The notes below the pieces were generated by a model. The model made no database searches. It worked only from the letters and a program-made list of their open reading frames with translations, and was not told the DNA's origin. Below, piece after piece: positions 1 through 8,860 of a stretch of 64,000 nucleotides of DNA; the first letter of the stretch is position 1; each line of letters opens with the position of its first letter. Origin of the DNA: Parietichytrium sp. I65-24A (taxonomy: Eukaryota; Sar; Bigyra; Thraustochytrida; Thraustochytriidae); contig BLSF01000062.1 in NCBI GenBank assembly GCA_012862575.1, positions 186,001-250,000 of the forward strand, in the 5' to 3' direction. The position numbers and the translations under genes were made by a program.

Positions 1-73
1 AGTGAAAACCTCCACTTAGACATCGGAGCAGGTTGACAAGAAATACACTAAAGCCCAAATGACAGCCCTTGCA

Positions 74-1873
74 TCAGCGACCCAGTCCAAAAGGCATTTC
101 GACTTGCTTGCTGAACTGAATTTGGTCTTCCAGGTCTTTCATAATTTTTAGACAAAATTCGTCTTCCCATGGCAACGTGGCAATTTGTACCCCAAGAGGC
201 AGCCCAGAGGCACCTTGCAGAGTGCACTGTGCTGCTCGGGACCATGAGTCACCTCTGTTAGCAACAAGCTCGGCGTCTTCCTCGGCAAATACAGTCACAG
301 GAACAGAGCCAGCGGGGAAGTGCAGCACGTTGTAGAGGAACGTCAAGCTCTGTGCGATGGACAAATCCACACTGCCTCTATGCGGCAGTGCTGGAAGAGT
401 GCCTCCCGGACAAAGCAGTGCTTCAAAGCCCTGGCTCTCCATGGCTTGAACGACATTGTGACGGTAGAGGGCCAAGTCACGAGTCAGATTCCACAAATCG
501 ATCACAGTGCGCTCGCCTCCAATTTGGAATGCAAAAGATTTCCGTTTCTCCCCGATTGCCTGCAAAAGCCGTCCGGCGACAGCCCGAGTTAACCTCCCTG
601 CTTTGGCCATCTGAAAAGTAGCTTTGTATTCCTCCATGATACTCTCGCCATCGAGACCGCTTTTCATATTGCGGAAATCTCCGTCGGCAGACAAAAGGCC
701 CAAGTAGAGGCGCACAAACTCGTTCGGCTGAGGAAGCACAAACGGTTTTACAACGTAGCCAGCTCGCTCGAGGGCTGTTTTGGCTTCCATCACAGCACGT
801 TGGCAGCCCTTGGCTACCTCGAACCAATCGTCAGTCAAAAAGTATCCGATTGTACACTTGCGGGACGCGCTGACGGGTCTATAATGCAACGGAACCAAGT
901 ATCTGTCTCTTCGAAACATGGCGCTTTCTTGTGCCCAAAGTACTTGCATCACGAGCTTGAGGTCGTCCACATGACGGGCCATAGGGCCAGCTACACCCTT
1001 GATGATCACTTGTCCGGAACTGCGGCCCTCGCTCGGAGAGCTGATCCCCACCGCGCTCATTCGCTCGGGAGTGGGCTTGAATCCAACAATACCGCAAAAG
1101 TGGCAAGGAATACGGACAGACCCCCCAATGTCCGTTCCAATGCCCACGAACGACGCACCGGCGCACACCAGTGCACCTTCTCCTCCAGAACTGCCGCCGG
1201 GAGTGCGGTCAGCATTCCAAGGGTTCAATGCGCGGCCATAAACACGGTTCATCGACTCGGGCACCATAAGCATTTGCGGCACATTGCTCTTTACGTACGG
1301 GATGGCACCCTCATCCAGCAAGGCTTGCACCAGCGCGGCATCGTCGTCCATGACGTCGAACGTCCTCGCGATAATTCCGGCTGTGCTGTCCGTGAACTTC
1401 ACGTTTATGTGATCCTTGATGGAAACCGGGAGCCCGAACAGCTTTCCATGGCAAGATTCCGGCTTGCGAGCCCGTTGCTCATCAGCCCTTCGAGCGGCAG
1501 CCACGGCGTCCATGAACATTTCTTCGGTATTGCTATTGAACAGCTTTCCGCACCGCAGCGCGCGAATGCACATGGTGACCATCACTGCCTCAGCGCTCAA
1601 AGCGCCTTCTTTGATGCTCTGCACCACTTTGGTTGCCGACATCTTGGCTATCACCAACTGCTCCTCGTCGGATGGAACTTTGCTCGGGTTCTCGCCCAGC
1701 CACCTTTCAAAATCATCGCGCCTCCCGTCTCTCTGCGCCAGCTTTCGCTTCGCGCGGTCCACGAGCTCCACATGCCTGTTCCTGCGTTGCACCACGCCGC
1801 CCATGACAACGACAAACATGGCAAGCGCCGCAGCGCTCACTGCCACCTTTCTGTAGTCCAAAGTCTCCGACAT
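74..1873 (-). CDS. Fatty-acid amide hydrolase (FAAH-type amidase), 599 aa
   Basis: Serine amidase of the amidase-signature family, expected to hydrolyse fatty-acid amides such as N-acylethanolamines at an internal membrane. The Ser-cisSer-Lys triad is visible: Lys153 in SIKDH, Ser228 in PGGSSGG and the nucleophile Ser252 in GTDIGGS. The Lys-Ser and Ser-Ser spacings (75 and 24 residues) match those I know for mammalian FAAH. A hydrophobic segment at residues 10-27 (VAVSAAALAMFVVVMGGV) fits the FAAH N-terminal membrane anchor, and the length is close to the usual 579. I chose the ATG at 1873 because it places this anchor right after a short polar tail; an upstream ATG at 1936 would add 21 residues. 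The gene is intronless and diverges from the EcsC/J-domain gene at 3339. Family assignment is firm; the natural substrate is inferred. Confidence 0.93.
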   Translation of the reverse strand: MSETLDYRKVAVSAAALAMFVVVMGGVVQRRNRHVELVDRAKRKLAQRDGRRDDFERWLGENPSKVPSDEEQLVIAKMSATKVVQSIKEGALSAEAVMVTMCIRALRCGKLFNSNTEEMFMDAVAAARRADEQRARKPESCHGKLFGLPVSIKDHINVKFTDSTAGIIARTFDVMDDDAALVQALLDEGAIPYVKSNVPQMLMVPESMNRVYGRALNPWNADRTPGGSSGGEGALVCAGASFVGIGTDIGGSVRIPCHFCGIVGFKPTPERMSAVGISSPSEGRSSGQVIIKGVAGPMARHVDDLKLVMQVLWAQESAMFRRDRYLVPLHYRPVSASRKCTIGYFLTDDWFEVAKGCQRAVMEAKTALERAGYVVKPFVLPQPNEFVRLYLGLLSADGDFRNMKSGLDGESIMEEYKATFQMAKAGRLTRAVAGRLLQAIGEKRKSFAFQIGGERTVIDLWNLTRDLALYRHNVVQAMESQGFEALLCPGGTLPALPHRGSVDLSIAQSLTFLYNVLHFPAGSVPVTVFAEEDAELVANRGDSWSRAAQCTLQGASGLPLGVQIATLPWEDEFCLKIMKDLEDQIQFSKQVEMPFGLGR

Positions 1874-3338
1874 TTTGATGGCGCAGCGTTTCCCAGTACC
1901 AACCCACGAACAGCGACGCAGCTCCAAGCTCACCACACGAGCAAACGCCGCTCCTGGTTTCTCGTAATTTAAGACCTTTGAGACCTCTGAGACCTTTCAG
2001 GCTCGTCGACGTGGTGACTTTTCCAGTCGAGGGCTTCGAGCGAGTATTTCACCCCGTCCTCTCTACCTGGCACGCCTACGCTCTACGCTCTACGCTCACT
2101 TCTGAGATACGGGACTGCGCCAGCTGCACGCAAACGCAACTGCAGCAGACTCCTTTTGACAGCGAGCTCTCAACTTGCTTATGGACGGACGATGACAACA
2201 ATGACAAAGACAATGACATGATCACAATGACAATGACACAGATTTTGCTCTCCTTTGCTACAGTCCGGGATTGGTTTGACAATGATTCTCTCCTATAATT
2301 ACAGCTATAGCTGCTAGCTAGCTAGCTAGCAAGAGCTCAGCTCATAGATAAATATTTTACTTGTCCGCCAGTAAGTGCTATTAGCTAGCTATTGGATTTA
2401 TTTGTTCGCATCAGCTACTCTCAAGAGTAGAGCTTGTATTAGTGTCGATGTGAGGAGTAGGGGCCATTTAGCTAGCTAGCTAGAGCTGATAGTAGTGGTA
2501 GATGGGAGTGAGAGTAAGAGTATCGTTAATAGTAGTACTTAGTACCTTGCTGACAGTGAGTGGTGAATTCAGTGTCAGACTAGTTCAGAACTCTGAACTC
2601 TGAATTCTGACAGGGAAGTTTTTGAATAATATTTTATGATTTGCGAAAGTGTGCATTCTATTTTTTTTACAAACGAAGTAAATCTCGCGTGAATTTCATC
2701 AACTCGAACACGAGAGACGAGAGTCCACAATGGGCCACAAGAACTTTGCAAATGCTTGCAAGTAGCAGTCTCCTACTCTCGGCTAAAATACCCTTCTCCT
2801 CTCCTACTACTTCTACTAGTAATTTCCTCTTATGAAGCATATAGCCATTCGCTCAATCCATCCTACGGGGACTCCCGTAGCCATCACTAGGTCCTCGGTA
2901 GTGATTCCCTAATGCGAAATATAGCACTCCCTTAGCCAACGGATCAGAGGAAGTTCTACTCCAACTTTCTCTTACAAAAGTAACAAACTTCTGCGCACTG
3001 AGAGGGAGAAAAAGGTAACTACCGCGTACCCGCAGCACGATAAGTCGCAATTATTGCGCGAATTGCGTACACACTGCGTGCGCATTGCTAGCATTGCTAG
3101 CATTGATAGCATAATAGCGTAGCTGGCGCCTAGGCTCGTTTGGGGTTGGTGCGGAAGTGTCTGTTCGGAGTTTGTGGATTGATTGTGTCATCTTGGAAAA
3201 GCTGAGAGAGAACTGTCCATTCAAGCTCTCAAAGTTGGTTGTCTGAAGATCTGTGGTTTATCAGTTGCGGCGAAAGACAGCACTTTGACTGTGGTCATAC
3301 ATTTAGTACAGATTTCTGACAGGCTCGCTGGGAATAGA
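1874..3338. other. Divergent intergenic region between FAAH and EcsC-J genes
   Basis: About 1.4 kb holding both 5' flanks. It contains AGCT-type runs (about 2309-2333 and 2470-2485), a GACAATGAC-rich stretch (2190-2240), overlapping CTGAATTCTGA/GTTCAGAACTC motifs (2582-2612) and short direct repeats of ATTGCTAGC (3085-3110). I see no convincing gene or clear TATA box. Confidence 0.5.
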
Positions 3339-5714
3339 ATGGAAAGCGCGGAGAGAACAGCGCCGGCGACGATGGAAAAGAGTGAGAAATCATGTCCGGA
3401 ACCTGGGTCGCCCATGTCGCCTGTAGAGATGCTCCCCGAGGAAGAGGTGGTGCTGGACTCGCGAATAGAGTCAGCGCCAAGAGCTGAGCCTGACAAGGTG
3501 CAGGATTACATCAAAAATGTGGTGGAGAAGCATCGCGATTTGCACGTGCAGTACTTCAAAGGGGATGTACTTGTGGAGCAGGCCATTGCTCAGACGATTC
3601 GAGAGAGCAAGTGCCTGTGCAGGGTCTTCGTTCACCCCGCAGAGAATGACGAGATCACGAATGGGTCTGGTGACGAAGGAGCGTATAGCAGGGTCGAGAA
3701 TGTGAACGCGTTGCTGAATGAGAAGATCCTGAGGCCAGGGAATAATTTTGACATTGTCATTGATGCGATAAAGCCCGCTGACGTGCAACAGGCACAACAA
3801 GTGCAAGTTGCGCAGGCGCCGGAAGGAGCGAGCCCAGAGTCCGCTGCACATTCCGTCACCTCGGAGAGCGGCAGCGAGAAGAGCAGCAATGATGAGATCT
3901 CAGAAGCAGAGGGGCCGAAACTGCTGCCGGCTGCGAAAGCGAACTGCGTGCAATATGCCAAGATTCTGTACAATGGATGGCACGTACCAATCTCGAAAGA
4001 CCTCTTCGAGACCCTAGCCTATGGGGACTACAAGTCCAAACTGCAGGAAAAAGAGTATGCAAGTGTGCATTCCCTTGGCCTGCGAGGTGATCTCATAAAT
4101 GCAAAGGCTCTTGGAGCAAGCAGACTTTCTATTGTGCTGACCTGCGCCGACGACGCTCTCCACGATGACAGAAACGCTGAGAAACGTAAGCGTGAGCAGG
4201 AATCTCTAGACAGGGCAAAGTACTTGTGCATAGGCATGGATATTCAAGCGGCGGGAGACCTTGCCAGCTTTCGCGAGCCAGTAGTCTTGCGTGACCTGCA
4301 CGTCAGGTTCGACGACAAAGCAACAAAATCTGCGGAGATCGTCTCAAATTTAGTGAACCGTGTAGAAGTGGTTTTGACGAGTGGGCCGCGGAACGGGACC
4401 GCCCTAAAGTCAATTATTGCCAAAATTTTAGACAAAAATCTGCTCAGGCTCAAGCGCATGTACAATCACAGAATGAGACGAGCTATGTTCAAGGAGAAAT
4501 TCGAATATTGGAGGTCGTTAAGGTCTAGTGGAGGCACAACGCAGAGACTCTTGCTCAAGCTTTTTGATACATGTCTGTCTGGAGGGGATGACATTATGTT
4601 TGAGGGAGCGCGTGCCCTTGCGGAGCAGTATCGCAGACGATACAAGGAGAGCGAATTGTCAACAATCGCACAACGACTCGTTCAGTGGCAAGCTTCGGCT
4701 AGCTTGTCGACTGGGTTCGTGTCAGGCTTCGGGGGCTTTATGACAATGGCTGTGACCATTCCTGCGGGGCTTCTTGCAGCCTGGGTCACCAGTGCGCGTC
4801 TGGCCTTCGCAATCGCGCACATTTACGGTCATGACATATTCAGCCCCTCAGTCTGCAGCGCGGTTCTCTACTCCCTGACCGGAAGCGCCGCGCCGCCCAA
4901 ACCCGGGGCGAACGGTGCTCCTGCGTTGACACCTGAAGAAGAACTGCGAGCGAGGCTGCGCGCATGTGCGCTCATTCGATCTGGAGGTTCCGAGGTAGAG
5001 ATTCAAGATCTTGTCAAGGTCGAGCCAAAACCAGGCGATTCGCATGCCACGCAGAACCAAGTCGAAGAAGAGGCTGCCGAGCCACCGACACACCTCGAGG
5101 TCTCCATCTCGTCCAAGGAGTTCGCGAGTATGTACGAAACCCTGTACGATCTTCTGCAAGTGCCGCGCGATGCTTCGCCAGAGCAAATTCGGTCCTCCTT
5201 CCGCAAGTTGGCACTAAAGTGCCACCCGGATAAAATTCAGGGAGGCAACGCGGAGCAATTGGAGAGAGCCAAAGAGCGCTTTCAAGTCATTGTTGCTGCT
5301 TATGAAGTTCTCAGCGACGAGCGCTCGAGGAGGAAATACGATGCGGAGATTGCGACTGGGACCTGGAATTGGGACATGTTGGGCTGGAACAAGGGGATCA
5401 CGAAGGCAAAAGCTGTCTTCCAGAAATATTGCGAGAAAGACCACCATGACGTCTCTCGCCACGTTGCATCTCGCGCGGTCACTCAAGTCACAGTGAACGT
5501 TGTCGAAGAGCTGGCATCAAAGAGCGCTGTTAAATCATTCGCTGCGGCAGAACTCCGCACATCAATAGTTGCTGGTGAAAAACTAGCCGCGCAAGCGACT
5601 TCTCAATCGGCGTCAAAAATGATTCCTCTCGTTGGCGCGCTCATTAGCGGCGCCATTGACTGCGCAACTACCGCCTCGGTGGGCAGGTGCGCAAACCGAG
5701 TGTTTAGTACATAA
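3339..5714 (+). CDS. EcsC-family protein with an inserted DnaJ (J) domain, 791 aa
   Basis: A J-domain co-chaperone fused to an EcsC-like region. Residues about 1-220 are acidic and probably disordered. A helical stretch leads into a hydrophobic EcsC-type core at about 458-500 (GFVSGFGG through IAHIYGHD). The J domain spans about 596-665 with the Hsp70-contacting HPD at 629-631 and FRKLALKCHPDK. After it, residues about 715-787 (ASKMIPLVGALISGAIDCATT) resemble the C-terminal half of EcsC domains, so the J domain appears to sit inside the EcsC fold. J domains stimulate Hsp70; EcsC proteins are membrane-associated and poorly understood, so the job here may be membrane-local chaperoning (inference). 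I used the ATG at 3339 because the open frame upstream back to 3183 has no ATG. There is no intron. Confidence 0.85.
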   Translation: MESAERTAPATMEKSEKSCPEPGSPMSPVEMLPEEEVVLDSRIESAPRAEPDKVQDYIKNVVEKHRDLHVQYFKGDVLVEQAIAQTIRESKCLCRVFVHPAENDEITNGSGDEGAYSRVENVNALLNEKILRPGNNFDIVIDAIKPADVQQAQQVQVAQAPEGASPESAAHSVTSESGSEKSSNDEISEAEGPKLLPAAKANCVQYAKILYNGWHVPISKDLFETLAYGDYKSKLQEKEYASVHSLGLRGDLINAKALGASRLSIVLTCADDALHDDRNAEKRKREQESLDRAKYLCIGMDIQAAGDLASFREPVVLRDLHVRFDDKATKSAEIVSNLVNRVEVVLTSGPRNGTALKSIIAKILDKNLLRLKRMYNHRMRRAMFKEKFEYWRSLRSSGGTTQRLLLKLFDTCLSGGDDIMFEGARALAEQYRRRYKESELSTIAQRLVQWQASASLSTGFVSGFGGFMTMAVTIPAGLLAAWVTSARLAFAIAHIYGHDIFSPSVCSAVLYSLTGSAAPPKPGANGAPALTPEEELRARLRACALIRSGGSEVEIQDLVKVEPKPGDSHATQNQVEEEAAEPPTHLEVSISSKEFASMYETLYDLLQVPRDASPEQIRSSFRKLALKCHPDKIQGGNAEQLERAKERFQVIVAAYEVLSDERSRRKYDAEIATGTWNWDMLGWNKGITKAKAVFQKYCEKDHHDVSRHVASRAVTQVTVNVVEELASKSAVKSFAAAELRTSIVAGEKLAAQATSQSASKMIPLVGALISGAIDCATTASVGRCANRVFST

Positions 5715-5779
5715 CTTAGCCCCATTCGAATCCATCACGTCTTTCTTTTCTTTGTTTCTTTTCTTTGTTTCTTACCTTC

Positions 5780-5896
5780 TTTCTCTCTTTCTTTCTTTCT
5801 TTCTGGTTTCCCTGTAGATTTCTCTCTTTCTTTCTTTCTTTCTGGTTTCCCTGTAGATTTCTCTCTTTCTTTCATTCTTTCTGGATTCCCTGTAGA
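5780..5896. repeat. Three tandem copies of a 39-bp pyrimidine-rich unit
   Basis: The unit reads roughly TCTCTCTTTCTTTCTTTC followed by TGGTTTCCCTGTAGAT. Copies one and two are almost identical. The third carries a few substitutions (CATTC, GGATTCC). It lies just after the EcsC-J stop codon, so it may be in the 3' untranslated region. Confidence 0.85.
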
Positions 5897-6356
5897 ATGT
5901 AAAAGCACAGAAGAAGAGCCAGACGAGGGACACGCTTGGCCTCTTCCTTCCCTCTCATGACGTGACATGATATGACATGACATGACATGACACTTTGCCA
6001 CGTTGTCATCCGCGCATTCCCTTCCTTCTTTGTCTTGTGTCCAACACCACAGTTGCACTCTTCTTCACAAACTCCACGCCTTGTGAGAATGTCGAGTGAA
6101 ACTTGAGCAAAGCTCTTCGCTGAACTGCCACGTTGCAATCTCCGCCCTGCCAGCCCTGCCAACAGATCTACTTTACAGTTGTCTTGGGTACTAGCTGGAG
6201 CTGGCAAAAAGAGGAAATCTCAGTGGAACGTGGCAAAACTTTCGTGAGTGTGTTACGTGATGTTACGTGGCACTAACTGCAAACCTGAGTTCAGATTCAA
6301 TTTTCAGTTGTCAGTGTTTCAGTGCGACCATTCATTCATTCAATAGCCCGACCCAG

Positions 6357-6389
6357 AAAAAACTCCGGCCAAAAGCCGGAGTTTTTTTT
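6357..6389. other. Perfect 13-bp hairpin with A6 and T8 flanks (terminator-like)
   Basis: The arms CTCCGGC/GCCGGAG are separated by a CAAAA loop and extended by six A-T pairs, giving a GC-rich stem followed by eight T. By structure this is a bidirectional bacterial intrinsic terminator, but it sits in eukaryotic intergenic DNA. The left-arm sequence (A run then ACTCC) recurs at 6415-6426, directly before the N at 6427, so an assembly or vector artefact is possible. Biological function is not shown. Confidence 0.6.
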
Positions 6390-6426
6390 CATGTGAGGAG
6401 AACAAAAAATTATTAAAAAAAACTCC

Positions 6427-6427
6427 N
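6427..6427. other. Assembly gap or ambiguous base (single N)
   Basis: A lone N interrupts A-run/ACTCC on the left and a CTTT microsatellite on the right. The true distance across it is unknown. Confidence 0.95.
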
Positions 6428-6822
6428 TCTTTCTTTCTTCCTGTCATCTGCTCCCCAGACTCCCTAGCTCAAATCAAGATTGACTGACTGACTGACTATG
6501 ACTGACCGCTTGCTCGCTTGATTGAGATCAGCCAAAAATAGCCAAAAGCTTAAGTCCGTATACACTGATTGAGGTCAGCGGAGTAAGAAGATACGAAGCG
6601 TTACACTCTCCTTCCTGAACGCTGGCAGATTGCTGGCAATGCTGGCAGGTGGTTGTGTTGTTAGCGCGGTGAGTACGCAGTGGTGTAAGGCAGGCAAAGA
6701 AGGAGTCATGCAAGAAGCAGAGTGGTCAGAATGGGAAGGAAGCAGTTGCAGTTGGTGCAGTTGGGTTGAAAATTGGAAGCTTGGAAGCTTTGAGTGAGTC
6801 TCGAGCTGCGCAAGTCAGGGTT

Positions 6823-7881
6823 ATGTCGTTGGAGATGTCGGAAGGCGCAGGAAAGCACGACCATGTGCAGGCGCAAAGCATGGTGCGCGAGGAGGAGGGC
6901 ACGCCGTTCATAGACCCGCGGCAGAGGGACCCGAGCATATGGCCCGGGATGGAGATGCTGCCCGTGGCGTCGGTGGTGCATGCGCCGAACATGCACATTG
7001 AAGGAAGCGATTTCTCGCAGCTGCTGCAGATCAAGCTTGACCCGGGCGAGATTATCACGGCGGAACCGGGCACTATGGTGCTCATGTCGGATGGGCTCCA
7101 GCCGAAAGTAGACGTTGGCGACTGCTCGCAAGGCTGCACGAGGTGCTGTTGCGCGGGGGAGAACTTTTTTCGTCTCGTGTTTAGGAATACCACGAGCGAG
7201 CCCCAATTGCTTGGATGTAAGTTGCTGGTTGCCCGTTTTGTTGCCCACATAGGGAATCTGTTATTCGCGAGTGAATTCTTGCACTGATACAGGAGTTTGT
7301 GCTCTTTTGATTGGACGCGATTGCCCCATGCTTGGGAAACGCCTTTTTTGATGTTTTGATCGAACTCGCGTCACACAGTGACTCCTTTCGGCCCGGGCAA
7401 GGTAGTACCCATCGATCTGAACCAGTACTCTGGCATCACCATCAAGTCTGGAGCATTTCTTGCTGCACAAGGAAAAGATTGGAGCATCAGGCTCAAGCTT
7501 GCAAACAATGTCGCAACCGGGTGCTGCGGCGGACAAGGATTCATCTTGAACGAGCTGCACGGACAAGGTACGGCATTCATCACAGCCATCGGAACCGTCG
7601 AGAAGATTCACTTGAAGGAGGGCGAAAGTTACTTGGTAGACACGAACAGTCTTCTCGCCTACGAGAAAGGCGTGCGTTATGATGTTCGCTCCACCGGGTG
7701 CTGCACTCTGACTTGCTGCTGTGGTGGCATGGGGCTCTTCAACGTGGTAGTGACCGGTCCAGGCATGGTCCTCGTGGAGACGTTGCCACTTAACAAACTC
7801 CGCAGAGCTCTCGCAGTCGGCGGTGGAGGCGGTGGCAATGGCGGCGACGGTGGCGGTGGCGGTGGAGGTGGAGGTGGATAA
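6823..7881 (+). CDS. AIM24/TIGR00266-family protein, two exons, 298 aa
   Basis: Exons 6823-7216 and 7379-7881. The 162-nt intron has a GTAAGT donor and a CACACAG acceptor; splicing joins codon T|TG and continues the fold from SEPQLLG into TPFGPGKV. The protein has the repeated beta-strand pattern of the AIM24 (TRAP-like) family, including GAFLAAQGKDW, LHGQGTAFI and FNVVVTGPGMVLVETLP. Bacterial members are uncharacterised; yeast Aim24 works in mitochondrial inner-membrane organisation. Unusual points are several Cys clusters (SQGCTRCCCAG, TGCCTLTCCCGG) and a C-terminal tail almost entirely glycine (about residues 277-298). ATG 6823 is the first in frame; a nearby in-frame ATG at 6835 is an alternative. 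Family is fairly sure; cellular role is open. Confidence 0.85.
7217..7378 (+). other. Intron of the AIM24-family gene
   Basis: GTAAGT donor, CACACAG acceptor, 162 nt, phase 1. It contains stops in the upstream frame, so it must be removed to join the two halves of the conserved domain. Confidence 0.8.
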
Positions 7882-8860
7882 TAAACGATAGCTTTGTCGA
7901 GCACATGCATCTTCATCTTCAAATGTCATATAACTTTGACAGTACAAATTGTCTCCCTCGCTTTCTTTTTCTCTGTTCTTATAAATGTGAATGAACTGAA
8001 AAGTTCACTAAGGTATCTCTAACCTGCTGCACAAATGACAGCGAACTTCTTCGCCCTCTGCCCCAACTTGCTCCCGCAACGACACGCTCCCCGGTACACG
8101 CCTCGACAGCGTTCCTTTCTACCCATCCATCTCCCAAGGTAAATAACCTTAGCCCAGACTGACAGAAAAGAAAGAGCTTGTGCTCGCTGTCATCTGTAGA
8201 CACCTTTCAAGAAGCGAACGAGGCGTTCGCCTAGTTCTAGAACGAAAGAAACAAAAAGTTCACAAAACGCCAACGCCGCCGCATCTTCCACTCATTCTCT
8301 CGATCTCAATCGATTTAACTTTTGACAGTCAACCCGGCGCATTGGAAGGAAGAATTGGACGATATTGGACGCATTGGAACTATTGGAACCCAACCAGAGA
8401 AGCGTAGCATGGTACGAGTACTCACAGTCAGTACTGAGTAGCGCGTCGGATGTAAGCAAAGCATTGTAAGCCTATACTTACACTTGCAGCTGTGGCGTAT
8501 CTATTCAGACATATTCAGACACCAAGACCTCCTCCATAGTCCATGCATGTCCATGGTCCGTAGCCCATGGTCCGCTACGAGTACACCTACGGACAAAACC
8601 AAAAAAGAACGAGGACACGAGGACGCGCGGGGACACTTGGGACACTTGGGACGGTTTCTGAATGCCAGGCGGCGCGTCATAGTCTCCGACGGGCATAGTC
8701 TCCGACGGGCATAGTTGAAGAAGAGTCTGGAGGAGGTGTTCTCTCAGTGTTTGTGTATGTGTTGTGGACCGCGGGAGCGAGGGATACGAAGCGTTCGACA
8801 GCTGCTTGCGAGCGCAGGAATTGGAAGCGCGGAGGCCAGCGCAAGAGGCCGGGGAGAAGG
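7882..8860. other. Intergenic region upstream of AP-3 beta
   Basis: No gene seen. It contains one copy of the recurrent CACAGTCAGTACTGAG motif (about 8423-8439), GGACAC/CTTGGGACA short repeats (8610-8650) and a direct 17-bp duplication CATAGTCTCCGACGGG (about 8679-8713). The frame of the downstream gene is open from 8747 but has no ATG before 8861. Confidence 0.5.

Larger units (their letters stand above)
5715..6822. other. Repeat-rich intergenic region with assembly gap
   Basis: This is the 3' flank of the EcsC-J gene and 5' flank of the AIM24 gene. It holds CTTT microsatellites, a 39-bp tandem repeat, a TGACA repeat (5957-5991), a perfect terminator-like hairpin (6357-6389), a single N at 6427 and (GACT)n at 6480-6500. 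A 12-codon upstream reading frame starts at ATG 6731 and ends at 6769, before the AIM24 start; it could damp translation if it is in the transcript. Confidence 0.55.

Noticed and set aside
800-1972. 390-codon plus-strand frame opposite FAAH
   Set aside because: Antisense shadow of the FAAH codons; His/Arg/Ser-rich composition, no recognisable domain, while the minus strand has an intact catalytic protein.
2309-2333. AGCT/GCTAGC palindromic run considered as a transposon end
   Set aside because: Pure short-unit repeat without paired terminal copies or a nearby transposase.
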